Below, one piece after another: positions 1 to 5,502 of a stretch of DNA of 5,862 bases; within the stretch, counting starts at the first letter, position 1; every line of letters starts with the position of its first letter. This stretch comes from an uncultured Spirochaetales bacterium (lineage in GTDB: Bacteria; Spirochaetota; Spirochaetia; Sphaerochaetales; Sphaerochaetaceae): positions 1 through 5,862 of the forward strand of contig CALFMX010000184.1 in assembly GCA_937902565.1 (NCBI GenBank). Direction: 5' to 3'. The position numbers and the translations under genes were made by a program. The notes under the pieces were generated by a model that had not been told where the DNA came from, ran no database searches, and saw only the letters and a list, made by a program, of their open reading frames with translations.

Positions 1-1104
1 CTGGACCCCACCTTCCAGCTGACCGAGGCCGAAAAGGGCCATCCCATCTGGGGCCGGGAGTTCAACAACGCCCGTGCCGCGCTGCGCAACAAGCGCCCTG
101 CGCCCGCGCGAAAGAAGAAAAAGAAGCCGCTCATGATGAGCGAGGCACGGGTCTTGATCCCCTATGTCCTCTCGATGTTCTTCCTCTTTGCCACCATCCT
201 CTCCATCAAGCCCCACCCAACCCCATCCCCCCTCGATGACGGGGGCATACCAATCACCGTTGAAGCGGGGATGAGTGCGACACAGGTCAGTCTGCTGCTC
301 GAGGAGAGCGGTGTGGTGGACAGTGCCTCCGCCCTGCTCGCCTATATCGTCGATGAGGGGCTTGCCACCACCTTGCAGAGCGGCTCGTTCGTCTTCGGGA
401 GCATGATGGGATATGCCGAAGCGGCCGCTATCCTGTCACCGAAGGCAGGCGGGAGTTCTGTGACCATCGGCGGGGGATTTACCATCAAGCGTATCGACTC
501 CCTCCTCACCCAGCGCTACGGTTTGGCAGAAGGGGAGTTTACCCAGGCGGTGGAAGACTTGGTACGTGCCCACCACCTGGGCTTTGGGGAGGGGTGGCTG
601 CTCGGCGGGACCTATGAGGTGAGCACTATAAGGGGGGCAGAGACCCTGGCACGGGCGATGTATGAGGCGATGCTGGGTGAAGTGCAGAAGAACCTGAATT
701 CTCCCCTGCTCGAACGGTATTCGATCGAGGAGCTCCTGATCGTGGCGAGCCTCATCCAGGCTGAGACACAGAACCCGAGGGAGATGGCAGGCATCTCGGC
801 GGTAATCCACAACCGTCTTGCAATCAACGAGCCGCTGGGCATCGATGCCTCCACCCGCTATGAGCTGGATGATTGGCACTCCCCGATTCCCACGATCGCC
901 CTGGAGACCCTCTCTCCGTACAACACCCGACGAAAGAGGGGCTTGCCCCCCACCGGCATCGCCGCCCCCTCAAAGGAGGCGGTCAGGGCCGCCTTCTTCC
1001 CCGAAGAGCGCCGTGACCTCTTCTACCTTCATGGCCTTGACCAGCAGATCCACTTCGCCCGAACCTACGATGAGCATCTATCCAACATCAGACGCTATCG
1101 CTAG
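1..1104 (+). CDS. mltG: Endolytic murein transglycosylase MltG (YceG-like), 5' end outside window
   Basis: MltG is an inner-membrane lytic transglycosylase that cuts nascent glycan strands in the periplasm and so sets their length. Numbered from the ATG at 133, a membrane helix spans about residues 9-25. The YceG-like domain follows, with ASLIQAET around Glu211 (codon 763-765). This aligns with ASIIEKET of E. coli MltG as I remember it, so the catalytic Glu is kept. IHNRL, SPYNTRRKRGLPP and a C-terminal YLHGLDQQIHFARTYDEH match the rest of the family pattern. From ATG 133 the product is 323 aa, close to the usual ~340. However, the frame is open and strongly GC3-biased back to base 1, the ATG has no clear Shine-Dalgarno, and a Lys-rich run precedes the helix. 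I therefore annotate an in-frame cytoplasmic N-terminal extension that starts upstream. The alternative is a start at 133 or 136. The stop overlaps the end of convergent sdpI. Confidence 0.88.
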   Translation: MDPTFQLTEAEKGHPIWGREFNNARAALRNKRPAPARKKKKKPLMMSEARVLIPYVLSMFFLFATILSIKPHPTPSPLDDGGIPITVEAGMSATQVSLLLEESGVVDSASALLAYIVDEGLATTLQSGSFVFGSMMGYAEAAAILSPKAGGSSVTIGGGFTIKRIDSLLTQRYGLAEGEFTQAVEDLVRAHHLGFGEGWLLGGTYEVSTIRGAETLARAMYEAMLGEVQKNLNSPLLERYSIEELLIVASLIQAETQNPREMAGISAVIHNRLAINEPLGIDASTRYELDDWHSPIPTIALETLSPYNTRRKRGLPPTGIAAPSKEAVRAAFFPEERRDLFYLHGLDQQIHFARTYDEHLSNIRRYR

Positions 1105-1738
1105 GCTCCTCCGTGCGGTAGAGGAGGTAGGAGTAGATGACCGGGATGATGACCATGAGGGCGGTGACGGTCAAGAAGAGGGCCATGGCAGGAAGCCCTG
1201 AAAGCAGGGCGATGATTATCACCAGGCTGCCTATACTCCATACCCAGCCGGCAAGGCGATGGGTTTTGTTCCAGTTCTCCGTGCTCGCCAGTGTCCACGG
1301 TATCTTGATGCCGATGGTGTAGTTCTGCTTGCTCTTGGGCAGGTAGTTGCCGATGACCAAAAAGAGGATGGCGATGGTAAGCGGGATGATGCGTTCGATC
1401 TTGACCGGTACGTCGAGGGCGATGAGCAGCGTCAGTGTATTGACCACTACGCTGACGGGGGCGATGGTCCAGCGTGCAAGGCGAAAGACCTGGCTCCCGG
1501 TGTCACGCTTGGGGTCGGTCAGGAGCATGAACTGCAACACGAGATTGATTGCTCCGAGGAGGAGGGGGAGGGCAAAGACGGCGACGGGCCGGCTCGCCCA
1601 CCCATCGGCTACCCCGTGGGCGTTGAAGTGGATTGCCACCTCCTCTGGTAGGCGATGGTAGAGGAGGAGGGCCGGTGCGATGGGCAGGAGGGTGATGAGC
1701 GTGGTCAAGGCGGTGGTGCGGTCAAGGATTTTCTTCAT
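1088..1738 (-). CDS. sdpI: SdpI-family membrane protein (DUF1648 + SdpI domains)
   Basis: The product is 216 aa. Residues about 31-50 (PEEVAIHFNAHGVADGWASR) match the DUF1648 pattern. Residues 130-164 carry the SdpI signature: GNYLPKSKQNYTIGIKIPWT followed by ENWNKTHRLAG. About six membrane helices are visible, near 8-27, 52-72, 89-110, 118-133, 163-181 and 184-208. In Bacillus subtilis SdpI is the immunity protein against the SDP toxin and also sequesters the repressor SdpR at the membrane. Here the toxin genes are not in the window, so the ligand is unknown. The start is the ATG at 1738, with GAGGAA at 1748-1743 four bases upstream. An in-frame upstream extension (TTG-type) is unlikely because it would run through the sdpR reading frame. 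The first 17 bp overlap the end of sdpR, suggesting translational coupling, and the last 17 bp overlap mltG. Confidence 0.9.
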   Translation of the reverse strand: MKKILDRTTALTTLITLLPIAPALLLYHRLPEEVAIHFNAHGVADGWASRPVAVFALPLLLGAINLVLQFMLLTDPKRDTGSQVFRLARWTIAPVSVVVNTLTLLIALDVPVKIERIIPLTIAILFLVIGNYLPKSKQNYTIGIKIPWTLASTENWNKTHRLAGWVWSIGSLVIIIALLSGLPAMALFLTVTALMVIIPVIYSYLLYRTEEPSDSV

Positions 1739-2006
1739 TCGGTTCCTCGATGAACTGGCTGAAATAGAGCAAGAGCTGCTCAAAGACCGAAGCATTCAGT
1801 TCGTAGTAGATGTAATTCTTGTAGCGCTCCTCGCGCACAAGCGTGGCCTTTTTCAGAATCGAGAGGTGGTAGGAGACCGTTGCGGCGCTGAGGTCAGGAA
1901 GGTGTGCTGCGATCTCTCCGGCGGAGAGGCGGCTCCCCTTGAGCAGCGTCAGGATGGTGCGCCGCTGTGGATCCGACACTGCCTTCATCGTCTCTGATAT
2001 ACCCAT
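1722..2006 (-). CDS. sdpR: ArsR-family winged-helix repressor, SdpR type
   Basis: This 94-aa protein has the size and layout of a small ArsR/SmtB winged-helix regulator. It opens with KAVSDPQRRTILTLLKG and continues with a helix-turn-helix (LSAGEIAAHLPDLSAATVSYHLSILKK, about residues 27-53). The wing is VREERYKNYIYYELN (57-71) and a C-terminal dimerisation helix follows. The metal-binding ELCVCDL motif of ArsR/SmtB sensors is absent, which fits the SdpR branch. That branch is thought to respond to protein sequestration by SdpI rather than to metals. The chosen start, ATG 2006, has GAGGG at 2015-2011 four bases upstream; an internal ATG at 1988 lacks one. It is the first gene of a two-gene operon with sdpI. 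An inverted repeat over its own promoter suggests autorepression. The family call is strong; the partnership with SdpI is inferred from adjacency and from the B. subtilis pair. Confidence 0.88.
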   Translation of the reverse strand: MGISETMKAVSDPQRRTILTLLKGSRLSAGEIAAHLPDLSAATVSYHLSILKKATLVREERYKNYIYYELNASVFEQLLLYFSQFIEEPNEENP

Positions 2007-2028
2007 TGCACCCTCAATTTCGAAATAT

Positions 2029-2040
2029 ATCTAAATAGAT
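2029..2040. promoter_or_regulatory. Putative SdpR operator, inverted repeat ATCTA-AA-TAGAT
   Basis: Perfect 5-bp arms flank a 2-bp centre in an AT-rich tract within otherwise GC-rich DNA. The repeat overlaps the last bases of the predicted -10 box and the start site of sdpRI, where an autorepressor would block initiation. ArsR-family operators are typically short AT-rich inverted repeats in this position. A second palindrome, ATTTCGAAAT, lies just downstream at 2017-2026 and could be part of the same site. The assignment is inferred from position and symmetry only. Confidence 0.45.
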
Positions 2041-2068
2041 AGTAGGAGAGTGGGGCACGGTACGTCAA
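2039..2068 (-). promoter_or_regulatory. Predicted sigma70-type promoter of sdpRI
   Basis: Read on the minus strand, TTGACG (2068-2063) and TACTAT (2044-2039) are separated by 18 bp. This places transcription start near 2032 and gives a leader of about 26 bases containing the GAGGG ribosome site. It matches the consensus well (5/6 and 4/6 by eye) and starts right after the tRNA terminator. No start site was measured. Confidence 0.6.
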
Positions 2069-2074
2069 GGGTGA

Positions 2075-2111
2075 TATAAAAATATACACCCACGTGCAGT
2101 ACGTAGGTGTA
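2075..2111 (-). terminator. Rho-independent terminator downstream of tRNA-Leu
   Basis: On the minus strand an 11-bp stem (arms 2111-2101 and 2095-2085, one G.U pair, 5-base loop) is followed at once by TATTTTTATA (2084-2075). The stem is not very GC-rich, but the U-tract follows only on this strand, so it points at transcripts coming from the tRNA gene. It also separates that unit from the sdpRI promoter, whose -35 lies a few bases further on. Confidence 0.7.
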
Positions 2112-2126
2112 CACTTCTCTAGCGGT

Positions 2127-2140
2127 CTGCCCTGGGGCAG
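2127..2140 (-). other. Small hairpin in the tRNA-Leu 3' trailer
   Basis: CTGCC and GGCAG arms (5 bp) enclose a 4-base loop between the tRNA 3' end and the terminator. There is no T-tract after it, so it is not a terminator by itself. It may simply fold in the precursor trailer, and it could also be chance. Confidence 0.25.
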
Positions 2141-2148
2141 GTTGTGGT

Positions 2149-2233
2149 TACCGGCGATCGGAATCGAACCGATACGGATTATTCATCCATCAGATTTTGA
2201 GTCTGACGTGTCTACCAATTTCACCACGCCGGC
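2149..2233 (-). tRNA. tRNA-Leu (anticodon CAA)
   Basis: The minus strand folds as a class II tRNA of 85 bases. The acceptor stem is GCCGGCG with CGCCGGT, and its first pair is G.U. The D-arm is GTG/CAC around AAATTGGTAGA. The anticodon stem TCAGA/TCTGA encloses loop CTCAAAA, with anticodon CAA at 2199-2197 reading the Leu codon UUG. A long variable arm has a GGAT/ATCC stem, and the T-arm is ATCGG-TTCGATT-CCGAT. The long variable arm and the GGTAGA D-loop agree with leucine identity. The discriminator is A (2149). The next bases read ACCA, so a CCA sits one base too far out and probably must be added by the CCA enzyme. A probable promoter lies upstream and a terminator downstream, making it a single-gene unit. 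Confidence 0.95.
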
Positions 2234-2246
2234 AGTTTCGAAAGTC

Positions 2247-2275
2247 ATGCTATCAAATCCAATTGGAAAATGCAA
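2247..2275 (-). promoter_or_regulatory. Possible promoter of tRNA-Leu
   Basis: On the minus strand TTGCAT (2275-2270) and TAGCAT (2252-2247) are spaced by 17 bp. Transcription would start around 2240, a few bases before the mature tRNA 5' end at 2233. Both boxes are only partial matches, so the support is mainly spacing and position. Confidence 0.35.
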
Positions 2276-2289
2276 CAGAGAGTGATAAT
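2263..2289 (+). promoter_or_regulatory. Weak candidate promoter of the patatin-like gene
   Basis: TTGGAA (2263-2268) and GATAAT (2284-2289) lie upstream of the gene. The -10 is good, but the spacing is only 15 bp. It would give a leader of about 40 bases and overlap the divergent tRNA promoter region. The call is tentative. Confidence 0.25.
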
Positions 2290-2325
2290 TGTTTTTTCCC
2301 CTCCTTTGCTTTAGAGTGAGGGTAC

Positions 2326-2331
2326 TGGAGG
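2326..2331 (+). promoter_or_regulatory. Ribosome binding site that fixes the GTG start at 2337
   Basis: TGGAGG lies five bases before GTG 2337. The only in-frame start further upstream with a long open frame is a TTG at 2289. That start has no Shine-Dalgarno, would overlap the -10 candidate, and would place 16 extra residues before a signal peptide. Confidence 0.8.
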
Positions 2332-2336
2332 CTCTC

Positions 2337-4367
2337 GTGAACACATCCAAACGCTTGCTGCTCATAGCCCTAATGGCTTTGCTCATCTTCGCCCCCCTCT
2401 TTGCCGGGCAGGCCGGTGATATCCTCAGTGCCGACCGTCCCATCGCCTATGGGGAGGCTGCCTTCCGTGCCCGGGTCCTCGAGCGTACCGGAGGGGAGCG
2501 CTCACCGGTAGGCTTGGTGCTCAGCGGCGGTTCTGCGCGGGCTTTTGCCCACATCGGGGTGCTACGCTACCTCGAGGAAGAGGGGATCATCCCCGACTTC
2601 ATCATCAGCAACTCCATGGGCTCCATCGTCGGCCTCCTCTACAGTGCCGGCCTCTCCCCCGACCAGATCTACAGCGCCGTCTCCGGCGTCTCGCTCCAGA
2701 CCCTCTTCGACTTCGGCCTCCCTGTCCAGGGGGGCTTGCTGGACTCCTCACGGCTCCTCTCAAATATCGCCTCGGTCCTCGGCGATGATCTCGATCTCGC
2801 CGATCTCACCATCCCGATCATCGTGGCCACCGAAGACCTGGTGACCAAACGCACGGTCCTCATCAGCGAAGGGAACTTCTACACCGTCCTGGAGGCGAGC
2901 TATGCCCTGCCTGTCTACTTCAGCCCGGTCGAGTTCCATGGCCACCTCCTCATCGACGGAGGCATCACCAACCTGGTGCCGGTAAACCTCGCCTTCGAGT
3001 ATGCCGATACAGTCATCGTATCGACCACCTTCTACGACCTCGACACCCTCGATTTGAAGGACCCCCTGACAATCCTCAACGTCTCCTTCGACATCGGCAA
3101 GCGACGGCGGGGGGTGGAGGAGCTCAAGAGGCACCTTGATGATGTCATCTGGATCCGCAACGCGGTCGAGGATGTCTCCTTCATGGAGTTCTCGAAGGTC
3201 GAGTACCTGGCCCAGAAGGGGTATGAGTCAGCCCGGGGCCAGAAGGAGAAGCTCGCCTCCCTTCCGAGGGGGCAGCAGTGGGCCGAGCTCTCCGAGCTGC
3301 GCAGCTCCCTGCAGGTGAAACTCAACAAGAGCCAGGATAGCTACCCGCTCTATGAGCATGTGACGATGCACAGTCCCAGCCACATCGTCGGTCCCACCCT
3401 GGCCACCGAGGGGAGAACCGACCTGACCGACGACTTCAACCTTGGTCTCGGGTACGCCTTTGCCACCGGGGACCTTGGGGTGAGGGCGGCTCTCGGCGGG
3501 ACCTTCAGCCTCGCCAGCAGTGACACCTTCAGCGCCATGCCCGCCTTCACGGCAAAGGCGGACTACTACCTCTTCTCCCACCTCCGGGGCTCCCTCTACA
3601 CCTCCCTCCTCTATGATGTGGGCGCCGGCCTTCCCCTCCTCTCGTTGGGAGCCAATGTGGAGGGGAGGTACCTCACCCTCTCCGACCAGCTGCGCCTCTC
3701 CCTCTCCCAATCCTATGAACACCTCTCGGTCTTTGACGATACCTCGCACTACCAGTACTGGACAGGGCACACCTTCCTCGCCACCTCCCGCTTCGAGGCG
3801 GAGCTGAACCTCGACCAGGAGAAACCCTGGCAACTCGATAGCGCCGGCCTCTCGCTCTCCTACCAGCTCTTGGGGGACTATGGAGCGGTACGGTCGTTCA
3901 TCGATTTCAAGGCCAGCTCTGAGGTGCTCTACGAGCCGATAGGCCTCTGGGGAGAGGTCGTCGGATGGGGGCGGTTCGCCCTCGACGGAGGCGGGGATGT
4001 CCCCCTCTTCACCTCGGACGGCTTTCACTCCGCTGACAAGGCCCTGCGCAGCCAAGGCCATGAACTCAATACCACCTCCAACCCAGCCAATCACCTGGTG
4101 GGGTTGAACACCACCATCGGCTGGCGCCCTGTAGGCTTCAGTCCCTCCCTCGGGGAGGTGTTGCTCATCAAGAACAGCTCGATTGCCATCTACACCGACC
4201 TGCTCTTTGCCGCCAACTCCTTCAACCCCAAGGTCAGCCTGGGGCTGGAGCTCCACACCGAGATTTCACTTTTGGGCATCAGTACGCTGCCCACCACGAT
4301 CTATGGCGGGTGGGATCAGGCGGCAGGTGGTTTTGTCTGGGGATTGGCCTTTACGCTCTCCCTATGA
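2337..4367 (+). CDS. Secreted patatin-like phospholipase with C-terminal beta-barrel-like region
   Basis: The product is 676 aa starting at GTG. Residues 1-26 form a signal peptide (Lys-Arg, hydrophobic 7-22, likely cleavage after Ala23 or Ala26). Residues about 58-260 form a patatin domain: oxyanion loop SGGSARA (63-69), nucleophile elbow SNSMG with Ser93, and DGG with Asp207, which give the Ser-Asp dyad of patatin-type lipid acyl hydrolases. A charged linker follows (about 255-340). From about 365 to the end, alternating hydrophobic/aromatic strands with polar turns suggest an outer-membrane beta-barrel ending in FTLSL. The plan resembles type Vd autotransporters such as PlpD, but I see no clear POTRA domain in between. 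Predicted role: surface or periplasmic phospholipase/esterase. The oxyanion loop (usually GGGxRG) and the elbow (usually GxSxG) both deviate, so activity is likely but not certain. The stop overlaps the convergent TPR gene by 6 bp. Confidence 0.85.
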   Translation: MNTSKRLLLIALMALLIFAPLFAGQAGDILSADRPIAYGEAAFRARVLERTGGERSPVGLVLSGGSARAFAHIGVLRYLEEEGIIPDFIISNSMGSIVGLLYSAGLSPDQIYSAVSGVSLQTLFDFGLPVQGGLLDSSRLLSNIASVLGDDLDLADLTIPIIVATEDLVTKRTVLISEGNFYTVLEASYALPVYFSPVEFHGHLLIDGGITNLVPVNLAFEYADTVIVSTTFYDLDTLDLKDPLTILNVSFDIGKRRRGVEELKRHLDDVIWIRNAVEDVSFMEFSKVEYLAQKGYESARGQKEKLASLPRGQQWAELSELRSSLQVKLNKSQDSYPLYEHVTMHSPSHIVGPTLATEGRTDLTDDFNLGLGYAFATGDLGVRAALGGTFSLASSDTFSAMPAFTAKADYYLFSHLRGSLYTSLLYDVGAGLPLLSLGANVEGRYLTLSDQLRLSLSQSYEHLSVFDDTSHYQYWTGHTFLATSRFEAELNLDQEKPWQLDSAGLSLSYQLLGDYGAVRSFIDFKASSEVLYEPIGLWGEVVGWGRFALDGGGDVPLFTSDGFHSADKALRSQGHELNTTSNPANHLVGLNTTIGWRPVGFSPSLGEVLLIKNSSIAIYTDLLFAANSFNPKVSLGLELHTEISLLGISTLPTTIYGGWDQAAGGFVWGLAFTLSL

Positions 4368-5420
4368 TCGCTCCAGCTCTTCGATGAGCGCCAGGTCCTC
4401 CTCGGTGAGCTCGAGATTTGGTTCACGCTCCTGAGGTTTGATGCGCTCGATCTTCTTGCGGCTACGGACGGCAAAGCCAGGCAGGAAGGCCTCCTCGCTT
4501 GGTTCCGCCTCCCCCTTGATCGGGGCAGGCAGGCGCCCGCTCGCCACTGCAGCCGGGTCACGGTCGATCGCCTTGGCAGAGTTGATGCGCGTCTTCGGGT
4601 CCTTGAGACCGTCCAAGAGGGCCCGTACTGTCCCCTCTTTCATGGCGGAGGTATTTGAGAAGGTGCACCCGGTGGCACTTTCAAGTTGCTCGATGGCCGC
4701 CTGGACCTCGCCGAAGTGGATGAGGACTTGGGCGTAGTGGACGAAGGGCTCGGCGAAGCGGGGCCCACGGCTGACCAAATCGCCGAAGAGCTCCTCAGCC
4801 TCCTCCCAGCGACCTGAAAGGATGTAGAGCCACCCTTGGTTGTCGAGGATGCCCGGGCTCTCGTGGTTGTTGTCCCTCGCCTCATCGATCAGGCTCTGGG
4901 CGCGCTCCCGCTGCCCATCCTCGATGAGGTAGGTGGAGTAGTTGATATAGAGGTTCTTGTCCCGTTGCCCGCTTTGGTGGACCTCATCGACCACGCTGAG
5001 GGCATGCTCCAAATCCCCCTCCATCCAATAGGCCATGCTGAGCATCGTCTTGGCTACCCCGTCCAGTGCCGGGTCCTTTCCCTTGGATGAGGCGAGGTAA
5101 TCGAGGAGGATCTGCTTGCCCTCCTCACGATCCCCGCGTTGCAGGAACATGCTCGCCGCCGTGATGACGTAGGGTTTCTGGATACCCGCCTTGATCGCTT
5201 TGCGGTAGAGTGGAAACGCCGCGGGCCAGTCATCGCTGTTGGTGCTGGTGACCTTCTTGTTGGCCTTCATATAGGGGAAGATGCCCCGGCGGATGAAGAG
5301 GAGACCGGCTATGAAGAGGGCGAACAGCGCCACCTTGTAGAGCGGTGGAATCTTGAGAACGATGATCACCACGGTGACCAGGAGCGATAGCCAGAGTCCG
5401 AGATTTTTCTTGCCTTTCAT
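4362..5420 (-). CDS. Membrane-anchored TPR-repeat protein, function unknown
   Basis: The product is 352 aa. Two adjacent hydrophobic helices near the N-terminus (about 9-23 and 28-45) form a hairpin anchor with a Lys-rich start and the sequence RRG after the second helix, suggesting that both ends face the cytoplasm. Residues about 64-250 contain tandem TPR-like helix pairs, clearest at 123-150 (AKTMLSMAYWMEGDLEHALS) and 190-217 (GWLYILSGRWEEAEELF), with weaker copies near 86-112, 156-182 and 224-250. The tail (about 275-352) is charged, probably disordered, and ends in an acidic Glu/Leu-rich stretch. TPR arrays bind other proteins, so a scaffold role is the most that can be inferred. I do not recognise the specific family. 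The start is ATG 5420, with GGGAGG (5431-5426) five bases upstream. An in-frame TTG 36 bases earlier has no such site. The gene is divergent from queH and overlaps the patatin gene tail-to-tail. Confidence 0.8.
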   Translation of the reverse strand: MKGKKNLGLWLSLLVTVVIIVLKIPPLYKVALFALFIAGLLFIRRGIFPYMKANKKVTSTNSDDWPAAFPLYRKAIKAGIQKPYVITAASMFLQRGDREEGKQILLDYLASSKGKDPALDGVAKTMLSMAYWMEGDLEHALSVVDEVHQSGQRDKNLYINYSTYLIEDGQRERAQSLIDEARDNNHESPGILDNQGWLYILSGRWEEAEELFGDLVSRGPRFAEPFVHYAQVLIHFGEVQAAIEQLESATGCTFSNTSAMKEGTVRALLDGLKDPKTRINSAKAIDRDPAAVASGRLPAPIKGEAEPSEEAFLPGFAVRSRKKIERIKPQEREPNLELTEEDLALIEELERS

Positions 5421-5442
5421 AGATGCCTCCCAACACCTGTTT

Positions 5443-5472
5443 ACTCTATCAGTCAAGAGAGGGCCCTTGCAA
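5443..5472 (-). promoter_or_regulatory. Possible promoter of the TPR gene
   Basis: Minus-strand TTGCAA (5472-5467) and TAGAGT (5448-5443) have an 18-bp spacer and predict a start near 5436, just ahead of the GGGAGG ribosome site. Each box matches consensus at 4 of 6 positions. The -35 is the same palindromic hexamer used by the divergent queH promoter. Confidence 0.4.
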
Positions 5473-5479
5473 GGGCTCT
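5460..5479. repeat. 20-bp near-perfect palindrome in the divergent intergenic region
   Basis: The core CCCTTGCAAGGG (5464-5475) is perfectly self-complementary. Symmetry extends to 5460 and 5479 with one mismatch (5462 against 5477). It is centred on TTGCAA, which is the predicted -35 for both flanking genes. It could be an operator for a dimeric regulator, or a chance GC-rich palindrome. A terminator is unlikely, since both neighbours are transcribed away from it. Confidence 0.6.
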
Positions 5480-5496
5480 ACGCTTTGCCCTATCCT
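5467..5496 (+). promoter_or_regulatory. Possible promoter of queH, predicting a leaderless mRNA
   Basis: TTGCAA (5467-5472) and TATCCT (5491-5496) are spaced by 18 bp. Counting seven bases past the -10 puts +1 at 5503, the A of the queH start codon. No Shine-Dalgarno is visible before that ATG, which agrees with leaderless translation. Confidence 0.4.
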
Positions 5497-5502
5497 GCAC
5501 CT

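Noticed and set aside
108..126. A-rich purine run as a programmed frameshift site
   Set aside because: It has only five consecutive A's and not a full slippery heptamer, and the zero frame already continues through into mltG, so no shift is required.
436..879. Minus-strand open frame of 147 codons within mltG
   Set aside because: It is a shadow of mltG with no ribosome site or recognisable motif.
1106..1126. CTCCTC/GAGGAG hairpin after the mltG stop as a terminator
   Set aside because: It has only six pairs, a nine-base loop and no T-tract on either side, and it lies within the sdpI coding sequence.
1259..1661. Plus-strand open frames across sdpI
   Set aside because: They give charged, repetitive, Asp/Glu- or Arg-rich sequence, typical of the antisense of a membrane protein, while the minus-strand frame has the SdpI signature.
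2145..2247. tRNA-Leu as an integration site for a mobile element
   Set aside because: tRNA genes are common attachment sites, but no integrase, direct repeat of the tRNA 3' end or composition shift is present in the flanks.
2183..2443. Minus-strand open frame ending in GVVKLVDTSDSKSDG
   Set aside because: The conserved-looking tail is the translated tRNA-Leu gene, a well-known source of false proteins. The rest is antisense to the patatin signal peptide.
3228..4256. Long minus-strand open frame (342 codons) inside the patatin-like gene
   Set aside because: It is antisense to a well-supported gene, rich in Gly, Glu and Val as expected for a GC-rich shadow frame, has no recognisable domain and no ribosome site. 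The plus-strand frame carries the signal peptide and catalytic motifs.
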